Notes: generated by a model from the sequence alone, not told the origin. Counted from the first letter of the stretch, positions 9,154 through 17,515 are shown. The stretch: 64,000 nucleotides of DNA from an uncultured Dietzia sp. (GCF_937873725.1 NZ_CALMYY010000101.1:1-64000); one strand, 5' to 3'. A program made the numbers and translations.

Positions 9154-10472
9154 CCCACTCCACGGTCCGAACGCCCCACGGCGCGAGTCGGCGCATGGTC
9201 GCCATGACGGTCGCCGCTGTGGTCGCCGCGCTGGGCATGGTCGCCGTGTCGGCCGGCACCGCGCAGGCGGTCGCGCGACTGACGGCGACGAGTTCGCTGA
9301 GCGGCGCGGTGGCCTCGACCTCGGGGCCCACCACGTTCACGGTGAGCGGGTCGGGCTTCCAGGCCGTCCAGGGCGGTTTCGGTGGCGTCTACGTGGGCTT
9401 CGGTTGGGTCAACGGATCCAACTGGGGCCCGTCAAAGGGCGGCGCCACCGGCACCTCCTACGACTACGTGCCCGACGAGCAGTCCAGAAGCAACAAGGGC
9501 TACCAGGCGTTCGTCGCGTTCCCGGGGTCGGAGACCTCCGGGGAGGCCCAGGGGACGATGGGCGCGGACGGATCGTTCCGCATCTCGCTCACGGTTCCCG
9601 GTCCCACGTTCACCGGTGCCGGCGGCAAGCGGATCGACTGCCGACAGGTCACCTGTGGGTTCCTCACCTGGGGGGCGCATGGCGTTCGCAACGGCGCGAA
9701 CGAGTCGTTCACCCCGGTGACGTTCCAGGGCGGGGCGGCTCCGGCCGCGCCCGCGGAATCCGGGGCCGCGCCGGCGCAACCGTCCGCAGAGGCACCGGCC
9801 GCCGCGGGCCGCGCCGGGTCGGGCCGCACGGCGGACACCGCCGGGCGCGCGGGTCGGGCCCAGACCTCGATCGAGGCACAGGGCGCCCCCGCCGTCGTGG
9901 CGGGCGGCGCGGAGACGGGGGCTCCGGCGGCCTCGACGGGTGGCGCCGGTGCGGACGGCGAGGCCTCCATGCCGGCGGAGGGACCTGTGGACGCGACCGG
10001 CGGGACCACTCTCAGTGGCGCCGCGGTGATCGAGGTCGACCGCAAGTCGGCACGTGCCGGGGGAGCGATGGGCTTCGCCGCCGCCGGCTTCTGGCCCGGC
10101 GAGCAGGTGTACGTGGTGTTGGGCGACGGGCTCGCCGCGGTGGGTCCGGTGGTGGCGGGGGTCGACGGCGAGGTCGCCGGCGTGATCGTCCTGCCCGAGG
10201 GGATCGAGCCGGGGACACACGAGATCCGCGCGGCCGGCGCCGGCTCGGGCCTCGAGGCCACCGAGCGCTTCCCGTTGCGGGTGGACATCACCCCGGCCGC
10301 GTCGTCCAGCACGCTGCGCGACTCGATGAAATGGCTGTTCCTGGCGCTCGCCGCGCTGGCGCTGCTCGCCGTGGGCGCGTTCGTGGTCAAGCGCCGTCAG
10401 GATGCCGCCGATGACGCCGACGCGCAGACCACACACCCCACCACCGTCACGCAGGAAGAGGTTCAGCGATGA
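9150..10472 (+). CDS. Membrane-anchored exported protein of the haem-uptake operon, unknown function
   Basis: A 440-aa surface protein. It has a signal peptide (cleavage near AQA, residue 40) and a beta-rich module at about 44-195 containing two close cysteines (C164, C169). A low-complexity Ala/Gly/Pro linker follows at about 193-288, then a second beta domain at about 289-385 that resembles actinobacterial Ig-like repeats. It ends in a transmembrane helix (about 394-412) and a KRR-rich cytoplasmic tail. The first module recurs in the protein encoded at 11955-12635: GSGF/GTGF, GVYV/GIYV, ADGSF, GAHG/THAA and TPVTF/QPITF line up. No HtaA signature is obvious. Start and stop overlap both neighbours (ATGA twice), so it is part of the hmuTUV operon. 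A role in surface haem capture or relay is inferred from context only. Confidence 0.85.
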   Translation: MTHSTVRTPHGASRRMVAMTVAAVVAALGMVAVSAGTAQAVARLTATSSLSGAVASTSGPTTFTVSGSGFQAVQGGFGGVYVGFGWVNGSNWGPSKGGATGTSYDYVPDEQSRSNKGYQAFVAFPGSETSGEAQGTMGADGSFRISLTVPGPTFTGAGGKRIDCRQVTCGFLTWGAHGVRNGANESFTPVTFQGGAAPAAPAESGAAPAQPSAEAPAAAGRAGSGRTADTAGRAGRAQTSIEAQGAPAVVAGGAETGAPAASTGGAGADGEASMPAEGPVDATGGTTLSGAAVIEVDRKSARAGGAMGFAAAGFWPGEQVYVVLGDGLAAVGPVVAGVDGEVAGVIVLPEGIEPGTHEIRAAGAGSGLEATERFPLRVDITPAASSSTLRDSMKWLFLALAALALLAVGAFVVKRRQDAADDADAQTTHPTTVTQEEVQR

Positions 10473-11953
10473 CCAGGCAGATCTCCTCGACGCTCCGAGG
10501 CCCGCTCGCGCTGGCGCTGGCCGTTGTGCTCGCCCTGGCGGCGGCGCTGTGGGCACCCCCGGCACGCGCCGCCGCGGTGGAGATCGCCGACGCGGAGTTC
10601 CGGTGGGCGCTGAACAAGCAGAGCTCCGGACCGAGTCACGGCCCCGGACTGAACTTCTTGTCGGCGGGTGACATCTCGGGCGCCATCACCGGGCCCAACA
10701 CGGTGATCGCGCCGTCCGACTGGAAGGCCACCGCCGGCGACGTCACCATCGAGAAGCGGGCGGCCAACGGATCGTCGGCTCCGGCCACCTGGGACGGCGT
10801 ACTGACCGACCAGTCGGGTGCCGCGCTGTCCGCCTCGTCGAGCAGATACAGCAGCCTCGAGATGGTCTTCACCGGCGGTGAGGGCACGGTGGACCCGGCG
10901 GGCAAGACGGCGGAGATCGAGTGGGACGGCACCGTCTCGGTGCTGTACTACTCCGGGTTCGTCTACCTCACCATCAGCGATCCCGTTCTCACCGTCACCC
11001 CTTCGCGCGCCGTGGTGACGGCGACGCTGGGTGGGCATCGAAGTGACCGGGCCGACGCGTCGGAATGGACCAGGATGACGCCCAAGAAGGTCACCCTGGC
11101 AACCCTGGACCGTGACGAGGTCGGACTGTCTGATGAGACCGGGTTCTCTTCGCAGCCGGAGTACCGCGGCGTGTCCTATCCGCGGGCGGACAGCAGTACG
11201 CCCCAGGTCAAGACCGGGTCGGATTGGGGCGCATTCCCGGAGTCGTTCCTTGACTTCGCCAAAGAATCCGGAAGTGGTGGATTCTGGTATTCCACCGGCG
11301 GTTCTTCCGACGCCACCAAGGTGCCATCTCCGATTGTCGTGAGTTGGGATTCCGATAACCCGCACAGTGCGTCCGGCCCGGGCAGTGGGGGATCAGGTGG
11401 GTCCGGTGATCCGGGGGGCTCGAACGGGATCATCGGAGAGGTTCTCCAGGACACCGTCGAGGACATCATCCGCGCGGCGGGAACGGATGTCGCAGGGACT
11501 GCCGAGGCGTGGATGGACGAGGCGTGGAAGCCGCTGCAGCCGGACGCGGTCAAGGCCGCGCAGGCTGGTATCCCGGCCGCCGCAGGCGATTCCGGCGACT
11601 CGGGGGTCCTCGTGGAGGAGGAGTTCGCGGCGCAGTACGAGGAGTACTACGACGCCGGGGTCCCGATGACCGCCGGTACGGTGGGCGCCACCCTCGCGAC
11701 CATCACGATCCCCGCATCCGGGAGCGCGCCCGCAGCGCCCGCAGCGCCCGCGACGCCCGCGTCGAGCCCCGCTGCTCCGCAGGCCGCGGCCCCGGTCGCG
11801 TCGAACCTGCCCCTCACCGAGGTGGCCTACGCACAGACTTCCGGCTCTTCGGAGACGGGGAACCCCGCCGCCCAGTGGCAGTGGTGGGTGGGGGGTGCTC
11901 TGCTCGCGCTCGCGGCAGGGCTTTTCTACCAGACAGTTCGCCGAAAGGACTGA
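10469..11953 (+). CDS. HtaA-domain haem-binding surface protein, membrane-anchored
   Basis: A 494-aa exported protein: signal peptide ending near ARA (residue 34), one HtaA-type domain at about 36-215 (FRWALNKQ at its start, later VLYYSGFVYLTISDP), a less conserved middle, an Ala/Pro-rich stalk (about 415-445), then a C-terminal transmembrane helix (about 470-488) with the tail RRKD. HtaA domains bind haem through a conserved Tyr and His; Tyr residues and a His in GGHRSDRA are candidates. In corynebacteria, anchored HtaA takes haem from haemoglobin and hands it to HmuT. The ATG overlaps the upstream stop (ATGA), and the next gene follows after one base. Confidence 0.88.
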   Translation: MTRQISSTLRGPLALALAVVLALAAALWAPPARAAAVEIADAEFRWALNKQSSGPSHGPGLNFLSAGDISGAITGPNTVIAPSDWKATAGDVTIEKRAANGSSAPATWDGVLTDQSGAALSASSSRYSSLEMVFTGGEGTVDPAGKTAEIEWDGTVSVLYYSGFVYLTISDPVLTVTPSRAVVTATLGGHRSDRADASEWTRMTPKKVTLATLDRDEVGLSDETGFSSQPEYRGVSYPRADSSTPQVKTGSDWGAFPESFLDFAKESGSGGFWYSTGGSSDATKVPSPIVVSWDSDNPHSASGPGSGGSGGSGDPGGSNGIIGEVLQDTVEDIIRAAGTDVAGTAEAWMDEAWKPLQPDAVKAAQAGIPAAAGDSGDSGVLVEEEFAAQYEEYYDAGVPMTAGTVGATLATITIPASGSAPAAPAAPATPASSPAAPQAAAPVASNLPLTEVAYAQTSGSSETGNPAAQWQWWVGGALLALAAGLFYQTVRRKD

Positions 11954-11954
11954 T

Positions 11955-12635
11955 GTGAAGACTTCTCGATCCAGGCTCGCGCTCGCCGGCCGCCGTGTCA
12001 CGGTGCTGGGGGCGGCGGTCGCGCTGCTCTCCGGCGCCGCGATCGTCCCGGTGGCCAATGCCGACGAGGCAGGCCTCGGCGCACTGGTCAGCGCCGCGCT
12101 CCAGTCACTCACCTCGGCCTCGGCCCAGCAGGTCGATGGTCCCCGGGTGACGGTCTCGGAGACAACCCTCAGTGCGGACGGCGAGCACGATATCACCGTC
12201 TCCGGGACCGGCTTCAAGGATGCTTCCGTGGTCGCCAGCCGGCCCCCGCTGGCAGGGAAGAACCCGGGGATCTACGTGATCCTCGGAAAGTTCGCGGACG
12301 AGTGGCAGCCCTCTGCCGGCGCGGTGTCCTCGGCGCGGAAGGTGATCACGCAGTACTGGGCGGTCGACGCCGAGGACATGACGACCATCGGAGGGGCCGC
12401 GAGGGGGGCGATCGAGCTCGGCGCGGACGGCAGCTTCAGCACGACGTTCACCGTGTCCAAGGCGCTGGTGGACGAGGTGGCCGGCGGCGTGGACGGCAAC
12501 CTGGGCATCTACACCTACGCCGGGGGCGGGGCGACGCACGCCGCGTGGGAGACCTACCAGCCGATCACCTTCGGTGAGTCGTCCCCCATGGGCTCGGTGC
12601 CGCTCGGCAGCCTCGCCGGGCTGCTGCCCAGCTGA
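11955..12635 (+). CDS. Secreted protein of the haem-uptake operon, shares a module with the product of 9150-10472
   Basis: A 226-aa secreted protein. The GTG at 11955 follows the upstream stop by one base and has GAAAGGA five bases before it. It has a signal peptide (ANA at 34-36) and a single beta-rich module (about 58-210) equivalent to the first module of the anchored protein at 9150: DITVSGTGF, GIYVILGKF, LGADGSFS and TYQPITF. It has no C-terminal membrane helix, so it is probably released or peripheral, and it ends in GSLAGLLPS. It could act as a soluble haem-binding or scaffolding partner of the anchored proteins; that is inference from operon context. I know of no named family for it. 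Confidence 0.85.
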   Translation: MKTSRSRLALAGRRVTVLGAAVALLSGAAIVPVANADEAGLGALVSAALQSLTSASAQQVDGPRVTVSETTLSADGEHDITVSGTGFKDASVVASRPPLAGKNPGIYVILGKFADEWQPSAGAVSSARKVITQYWAVDAEDMTTIGGAARGAIELGADGSFSTTFTVSKALVDEVAGGVDGNLGIYTYAGGGATHAAWETYQPITFGESSPMGSVPLGSLAGLLPS

Positions 12636-12637
12636 CT

Positions 12638-12655
12638 CCGACACCCTCGTGTCGG
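12638..12655 (+). terminator. Hairpin after the hmuTUV operon
   Basis: CCGACAC at 12638-12644 pairs with GTGTCGG at 12649-12655 around a four-base loop, three bases after the stop codon of the last + strand gene. No T-tract follows, and a larger hairpin lies 56 bp downstream. Confidence 0.5.
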
Positions 12656-12710
12656 GGTCGCCGTCATCGGCCGGGGCCGGCAACTCCACACGCATGCTCG
12701 ACTTCAACGA

Positions 12711-12749
12711 GTGAGGCCCCGGATCCGCGGTGCGGATCCGGGCCCTCAC
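12711..12749 (+). terminator. Bidirectional terminator between the two haem operons
   Basis: An 18-bp stem (GTGAGG...GGATCCGC facing GCGGATCC...CCTCAC) with one C-C mismatch and a three-base loop. It lies between the convergent hmuTUV-hta operon and hmuO, and could terminate both. Confidence 0.75.
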
Positions 12750-12764
12750 GGCAGCGGCGGTGCC

Positions 12765-13403
12765 TCAGCGGACGCCCGCAGCCTCCAGATCGAGGAAGAT
12801 CTGGTGGTTGAGCTCGAAGGCGCGGGTGGCCGCGGCCAGCGCCGCCTCCCGGTCCGACTCGCTCAGGGGAAGGGCGTCGAGGGCGGCCCGGTACTCGTCC
12901 TTGTAGACCTTGGGCTTGTCGATCTCGAACTCGTAGAAGCTCAGCCCGTCCTCGACCCCGTAGTGGCGGCGGACCATGGTCTTGATGATCTGGCCACCCG
13001 AGAGGTCGCCGAGGTAGCGGACGTAGTGGTGTCCGATGAGGGCTGCGGGGTCCGAGGTGCACGCGCGGAGCTCGTCGACGTACACGTTGACGGCCGGGAC
13101 GACCACGTCGCACGAGCGGCCCTGGGCGGCGTGAGTCTCCAGGTCGGCGCGAAGCGCATTCGTCCGGTCGAGGCGCGGGTCGAGGATCGCCGCCAGTCGG
13201 GGATCGTCGCCGGCGCCGCGGCACGCCGTCTCCAGCGCCTCGTAGACGGGGAGGGACTGCCGCAGAAGGGCCACCAGACCGTCCACCGTCCCCTCGCCCG
13301 ACATCAGGCGGGTGATGAACGAGGCGTTCTCCGCCTGATCGTGGGCCGCCATCGTCGAATCGTGAAGCGCTTTCGACAGGGGGGCGGAAAGGGTGGTCAC
13401 CAT
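12765..13403 (-). CDS. hmuO: Haem oxygenase HmuO (biliverdin-producing)
   Basis: Opens haem to release iron, CO and biliverdin in the cytoplasm, completing haem-iron use after import by HmuTUV. At 212 aa it has the family's length. The proximal haem ligand is predicted as His21 in MAAHDQAE, and the distal-helix glycine motif GDLSGGQ is at about 132-138. The ATG has a good ribosome site (GGAGGAA). It is the second gene of a - strand operon, 31 bp after an HtaA-domain gene controlled by DtxR-like boxes, so it should be iron-repressed. Confidence 0.96.
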   Translation of the reverse strand: MVTTLSAPLSKALHDSTMAAHDQAENASFITRLMSGEGTVDGLVALLRQSLPVYEALETACRGAGDDPRLAAILDPRLDRTNALRADLETHAAQGRSCDVVVPAVNVYVDELRACTSDPAALIGHHYVRYLGDLSGGQIIKTMVRRHYGVEDGLSFYEFEIDKPKVYKDEYRAALDALPLSESDREAALAAATRAFELNHQIFLDLEAAGVR

Positions 13404-13434
13404 TGTTCCTCCGGGGTTGCTGTAGGGGAGAGGC

Positions 13435-14181
13435 TCAGGAGCCGAAGTTGAAGAGGTTGCCGAGCGAACCGAAGATGCTGCCGTTGTCGTCGTCGTTCTC
13501 GTCCGCGCCGTTGCACGGCGGCGTGATGTCCAGCACCACGGTGACCGGATCGAGCTGCGAACCGGCGGGGTAACTGCCGAACGCGGGGACGAAGTCGTTC
13601 CCGATGGTCGACGGAGTGGACGTGACGGTCACACGGCCGCCGGTCCGGAAGTTCGAGTCATTCGGCAGGGTGAAGGTGGCGGCGACAACCTGGGTGCCGC
13701 TGACGGGCACGGAGGGTGCACCGGGGGTCATGTTGAGCTCGTTGCCCTCGTAGTCGAGCTTGAGCACGCCCGTCGTCCCGGTGATCTCGACCGTCGGGTT
13801 GGACAGGGTCGTATCCAGGGCGCCCCCGTGGCCGCCGAAGTGGACGCTGCCGTCGCCGGAGGCGGTGGCGGCGTTCTTCCCGGTCACCGCGCCTTCGGAG
13901 ATCGGCCACGCGAACCGGCCGTCGGCCCCGCGCTCGGCACCCTTGAAGGTGACGCCGTCGGAGAGGGTCCAGGTCCCCTGCGCGCCCGTCTGGAAGTAGC
14001 TCCGGAAGCTCTGCTTGAAGCCCCACTCGATGGAGCCGCCGGCGACCGAGTACGTGGTGACGGCGGGGTTGCAGGCGGGCGCGTCGGCGCCGGCGGCGGC
14101 CGGGATGGCGAGAGCGGGCAGGCAGATGAGGGCGGCGGAGGTCAGCGCGACGGCGGCCGACCGGGAAGCAGTGAGAGACAT
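13435..14181 (-). CDS. Secreted HtaA-domain haem-binding protein
   Basis: A 248-aa exported protein with a signal peptide (residues 1-32) and one clear HtaA domain (about 43-225): the WGFKQSFRSYF start, a GRFAWPISEG segment and HFGGHGG. Unlike classical anchored HtaA it has no C-terminal membrane helix. It ends in an Asp/Asn-rich stretch and FGSLGNLFNFGS, so it is probably a released haemophore-like protein. Two cysteines flank the domain (near residue 38 and at TPPC) and may form a disulfide. GAAGGA lies before the ATG. Two DtxR-like boxes lie 70-120 bp upstream, and hmuO follows in the same operon. Confidence 0.9.
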   Translation of the reverse strand: MSLTASRSAAVALTSAALICLPALAIPAAAGADAPACNPAVTTYSVAGGSIEWGFKQSFRSYFQTGAQGTWTLSDGVTFKGAERGADGRFAWPISEGAVTGKNAATASGDGSVHFGGHGGALDTTLSNPTVEITGTTGVLKLDYEGNELNMTPGAPSVPVSGTQVVAATFTLPNDSNFRTGGRVTVTSTPSTIGNDFVPAFGSYPAGSQLDPVTVVLDITPPCNGADENDDDNGSIFGSLGNLFNFGS

Positions 14182-14250
14182 GTGGTGAATTCCTTCGAGG
14201 AATCATCCCGGGCGCCCGTTGCGCCCGGCGGAGTCGACCCCCCTCGGGCG

Positions 14251-14269
14251 GGAGGCAAGGCTTACCTTA
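14251..14269 (-). promoter_or_regulatory. Weaker DtxR/IdeR-like box (htaA-hmuO operon)
   Basis: GGAGGCAAGGCTTACCTTA matches the DtxR consensus at 13 of 19 positions. It is the start-proximal member of a pair whose centres are 30 bp apart, upstream of the secreted HtaA-domain gene. Confidence 0.5.
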
Positions 14270-14280
14270 GTAACAACTAC

Positions 14281-14299
14281 TCAGGAAAGGCTAACCTAA
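14281..14299 (-). promoter_or_regulatory. Strong DtxR/IdeR-like iron box (htaA-hmuO operon)
   Basis: TCAGGAAAGGCTAACCTAA matches the DtxR consensus at 16 of 19 positions, with a perfect right half GGCTAACCTAA. It is the best iron box in the window and should make the HtaA-hmuO operon iron-repressed, in parallel with hmuTUV. Confidence 0.82.
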
Positions 14300-14343
14300 G
14301 TCACCGATGTGATGTATCCCACACATTGACGGGTCCTCGCGGG

Positions 14344-15495
14344 TCACGATCGTGAGGACGCGACCCTGCCCATCCGCGCGATCGCCTCTGTGAGAAGCTC
14401 CTCCGAGCATGCGAAGTTCACGCGGGCGAAGCCCCTGCCCTCCGTCCCGAACGCCGGGCCGTTGCTCAGCGCCACGCGGCCCTCGTCGAGGAAGAACGCC
14501 GCGGGGTCGTCACCGAGGCCCGGGTAGCCGCGCAGGTCGATCCACGCGACGAACCCGGCGTCGGGACGACGCCACCGCGCGCGAGGCAGGTGCTCGGCCA
14601 GGAGCGTGTCCATGAGGTCGAGGTTGGCCGACAGGGCGGTCCGGAGCTCGTCCAGCCAGTCCAACGACTCCGTCAGCGCGGCCTCGGCGGCCAGCGCCCC
14701 GAAGTGCCCCACCGCGCCGGACAGGGCAGAGCGCCGGACGTGGAATCGCTCCGGGTTGCCGTTGACGACGAACGCGCACTTGAGGCCCGCGAGGTTGAAG
14801 GCCTTGGACGCCGACGAGATGGCCAGCCCCACCTCGCGAGCGGAGTCGGAGGCGGCCAGGAACGACCGGAACCCCACCCCGGGCATGGTCAGGGGCGCCC
14901 AGATCTCGTCGGAGACCACCACGGCGTCGTGCGTCGACGCCAGATCGGCGAGGGTGGCCAGCTCGTCTGGGCGGTGCAGCACGCCCGTGGGGTTGTGGGG
15001 GTGGCTGAGGAGCACGGCCCGGGCCCCGTCCGCCAACGCGCGCTCGATGCCCACCAGGTCCAGACGCGGGGCCTCGCCGTCGTGGTCGATCAACGGCACC
15101 GCGACCGGCGCCATCCCCACCCGCCTGATCCACGGCGCGAACGGCATGTACACCGGCGGTGTGTACACCACGCCGCTCCCGGCCGGGAGGATCCGGGCGA
15201 GGGACTCGCGGACGCCGACCCCCACGTCGTTGACGGGGACCACCGAGTCCTCGGGCACCTCGTGGCCGAACCTGGAGTAGTACCGCGCGCACACCCCGGA
15301 GAGTCGCTCGATCTCCGCGAAGTACCCGGTGTCTCCGTCGGCCACCGCGGCCGCCAGTCGGTCCCGGATCGCGGGCGCGAGCAGGACGTCGGTCTCGGCC
15401 ACGAACAGGGGCAAGACGTCCTCGGGGTAGGCCACCCATTTCTGGCTCCGCCGCCTGCGGAGCGCGGACTCGGGGACATTCAGGGGGAACGGCAC
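14344..15495 (-). CDS. PLP-dependent C-S lyase / aminotransferase (MalY/PatB type, cystathionine beta-lyase-like)
   Basis: Fold-type I PLP enzyme of 383 aa. The PLP lysine is K231 in SSASKAFN, and other class I/II aminotransferase landmarks are present: SHPHNPTG, VVSDEIW and the phosphate-binding RVNFA near the end. MalY/PatB proteins cleave cystathionine or cysteine conjugates (C. glutamicum AecD is the local model), giving homocysteine or thiol, pyruvate and ammonia. Its exact substrate cannot be read from sequence. The start is GTG at 15495 with AAGGA nine bases before. It is divergent from the DUF222/HNH gene. Confidence 0.85.
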   Translation of the reverse strand: MPFPLNVPESALRRRRSQKWVAYPEDVLPLFVAETDVLLAPAIRDRLAAAVADGDTGYFAEIERLSGVCARYYSRFGHEVPEDSVVPVNDVGVGVRESLARILPAGSGVVYTPPVYMPFAPWIRRVGMAPVAVPLIDHDGEAPRLDLVGIERALADGARAVLLSHPHNPTGVLHRPDELATLADLASTHDAVVVSDEIWAPLTMPGVGFRSFLAASDSAREVGLAISSASKAFNLAGLKCAFVVNGNPERFHVRRSALSGAVGHFGALAAEAALTESLDWLDELRTALSANLDLMDTLLAEHLPRARWRRPDAGFVAWIDLRGYPGLGDDPAAFFLDEGRVALSNGPAFGTEGRGFARVNFACSEELLTEAIARMGRVASSRS

Positions 15496-15788
15496 GGTGG
15501 CGCATCCTTCCGGGCGGCGGGCGATGGAACGGGCAGAGACCCAAGGGTAGTAGGGGCCCCGTGCTCACCGCGTCGGCAACCGCCCGTGAGCACACCGTGG
15601 CCGCCGGCGTGAGCGTGGTGGCCGGGTCCGCGCCGGTGGGCCCCGCGTCGCCTCCCACGATGCGTGCCGCGCTTTGAGGGCGGGTCGTGTCGTACCCGCG
15701 CGGTACGGTGAGTCAATCGAACACAGGTTCGTGCAGGGGGCTCGGGTGGAGGGGCCCGGGTGGAGGGGTTCGGATGGAGGAGGATCGT

Positions 15789-17486
15789 ATGGCTGACCAG
15801 GGCGGGGTGTCGGCCCCGAATGTGCGGGCGGGATTCCGGGTGGGGTACCCGGAGCAGTCTCCCGCCTGCGAGTTCGGGGGCGGGGAGCCGGGGGACCTGC
15901 GCCGGGTGGTGCGGGAGCGCTACCGGGCCGAGGCGGCGGAATGGTTGGCGTTGTTCACCCTCTACAGGCGGGAGTCGGCCAGGTTGTCCGACGCGGTGCT
16001 GGCGCGGACCGCCGACTACGAGAGGGTCGAGGCGGCGGAGGCGGCCTGCGCCCTCTGGTGCGTGGCGGCTCCGGTGACCGTGGCCGCGACCCGGTACAGG
16101 GTGAAGGCGGCCATCCAGCTCTTCGAGCACCTGCCGTTGTTGGCGAGGTCGTTCCTGGACGGGAAGGTGCCGGGCTCGCTGGTCCAGCAGATCGTGTCCC
16201 GCACCTTCGAGGTCGACCCGCGGCTGTGCGCCGGGGTCGACGCGGGGATCGACCAGATGATCATCTCCGAGCTCGCCACCGGCGCGCGGATGTCGGCCAA
16301 GGCCGTGACCGCGGCGGTCGACGAGATCGTCATGCTCATGGACCCCGACGCCGTCCGCACCGCGGCGAGAGCGGCCAGGGCGGGCATCGGGGTCGACATC
16401 GAGGGGCTTCCGGGTGGGGTGGCCCGTCTGCTGGCTGTGCTGCCGGGGCCGGCCGCGGCGCTCGTCCACGCCCGGGTGGACAGGCTGGCGCGACGGATCC
16501 ACGGGGCGCGTCCGTGCGACGACGACGGGGCCCGCCTGTCGTTGGGGCGCTGTCGTGCGGTGGCGCTGCTGGTGGCGGTCGCCGGGCGGGCGGGGCTACC
16601 GGCGGCAGGCGAGTCGGACGAGCTGGGTGGCATCGTCGACGCTGCACTCGGGTCCGAGGCGGCCGAGGCGGCCGGAGGGCGCACGGGCGCCGGCGGGGTG
16701 GCGGTGATGCTGCACACCACCCAGGAGGCGGTGGACCGGCCGTCCCCGATCGTCCCGGTGTGGATGTCGAGGCTCGGACTCGTGTCGTCGGAGGCGGTGG
16801 CCGGGGTCCTCGCGGCAGCAGGGAGGCTGTTCCCGCCCGGGGGGCCGGTTCAGCAGGTGCGGCCCGGCGACTGGTTGTCGTGGATAACCACTCCGCACAC
16901 CAAGCCGGGCGGCACGCAGTGGGACGCCATCGCGGATGACCTCCCCGCCTACGCGCTCCGGTACCGGATCCCGGACTGGCTCAAGGCCAAGGTCAGGATG
17001 CGTGACGGCTGCTGCCGGTTCCCGGGGTGCAGTGTCCCCGCCGAGGACTGCGACGTGGATCACGTCCGACCGTTCCTGCACCGCGACCCGATCTCGGGCG
17101 GGTGGACCATCGAGGTCAACCTCGGCGCGATGTGCCGGAGCCATCACCGGCTGAAGACCCACGACGAGTGGACGGTGACGGTGGACCAGTACTCGGTGTT
17201 CACCTGGGTGGGACCAGACGGAAGCACGGCGCGGACGTATCCCTCCGGTCCGGCCTCCCGGATCGGGCTCGCCGGGGAGTTCTTCGGCGACCCGATGGCG
17301 GCGGACGACGAGGCCGGGGTCGGGGAGCCGGGCCCGGACCCGTCCGGCGCCGATCCCGGCGGGGAACCGGACCCGTCGGCGGAGCTCCTCGACGCCTGGG
17401 CACTCGACGACCTCGCCGCCGCGGACCTCAACGGCTGGGACCTGGACGGCCGGGACCTGCCTCCCGTCCGTCCCGCGGCGGCGTGA
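15789..17486 (+). CDS. DUF222 domain HNH endonuclease (13E12 repeat family)
   Basis: A 565-aa protein of the DUF222/13E12 family, multicopy in mycobacteria and relatives and often loosely linked to mobile DNA. It has an Ala/Arg/Glu-rich helical DUF222 region (about 30-330) and a C-terminal HNH nuclease (about 405-465) with a zinc site and catalytic residues in RFPGCSVP, CDVDHVRPF and CRSHHRLK. The last 80 residues are acidic and Gly/Pro-rich. The ATG at 15789 is selected because GGAGGAGGA lies about five bases upstream. A 14-bp G-rich motif (CGGGTGGAGGGG-like) occurs three times at 15742-15784, just before the start. No inverted repeats or transposase are seen around it. Confidence 0.9.
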   Translation: MADQGGVSAPNVRAGFRVGYPEQSPACEFGGGEPGDLRRVVRERYRAEAAEWLALFTLYRRESARLSDAVLARTADYERVEAAEAACALWCVAAPVTVAATRYRVKAAIQLFEHLPLLARSFLDGKVPGSLVQQIVSRTFEVDPRLCAGVDAGIDQMIISELATGARMSAKAVTAAVDEIVMLMDPDAVRTAARAARAGIGVDIEGLPGGVARLLAVLPGPAAALVHARVDRLARRIHGARPCDDDGARLSLGRCRAVALLVAVAGRAGLPAAGESDELGGIVDAALGSEAAEAAGGRTGAGGVAVMLHTTQEAVDRPSPIVPVWMSRLGLVSSEAVAGVLAAAGRLFPPGGPVQQVRPGDWLSWITTPHTKPGGTQWDAIADDLPAYALRYRIPDWLKAKVRMRDGCCRFPGCSVPAEDCDVDHVRPFLHRDPISGGWTIEVNLGAMCRSHHRLKTHDEWTVTVDQYSVFTWVGPDGSTARTYPSGPASRIGLAGEFFGDPMAADDEAGVGEPGPDPSGADPGGEPDPSAELLDAWALDDLAAADLNGWDLDGRDLPPVRPAAA

Positions 17487-17515
17487 GTGGGCCGCTGCGG
17501 GGGTGCGGGCCTGGG

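Noticed and set aside
15789-17486. DUF222/HNH gene as part of an insertion sequence or intein
   Set aside because: No terminal inverted repeats, target duplication, transposase or splicing motifs were found around it.
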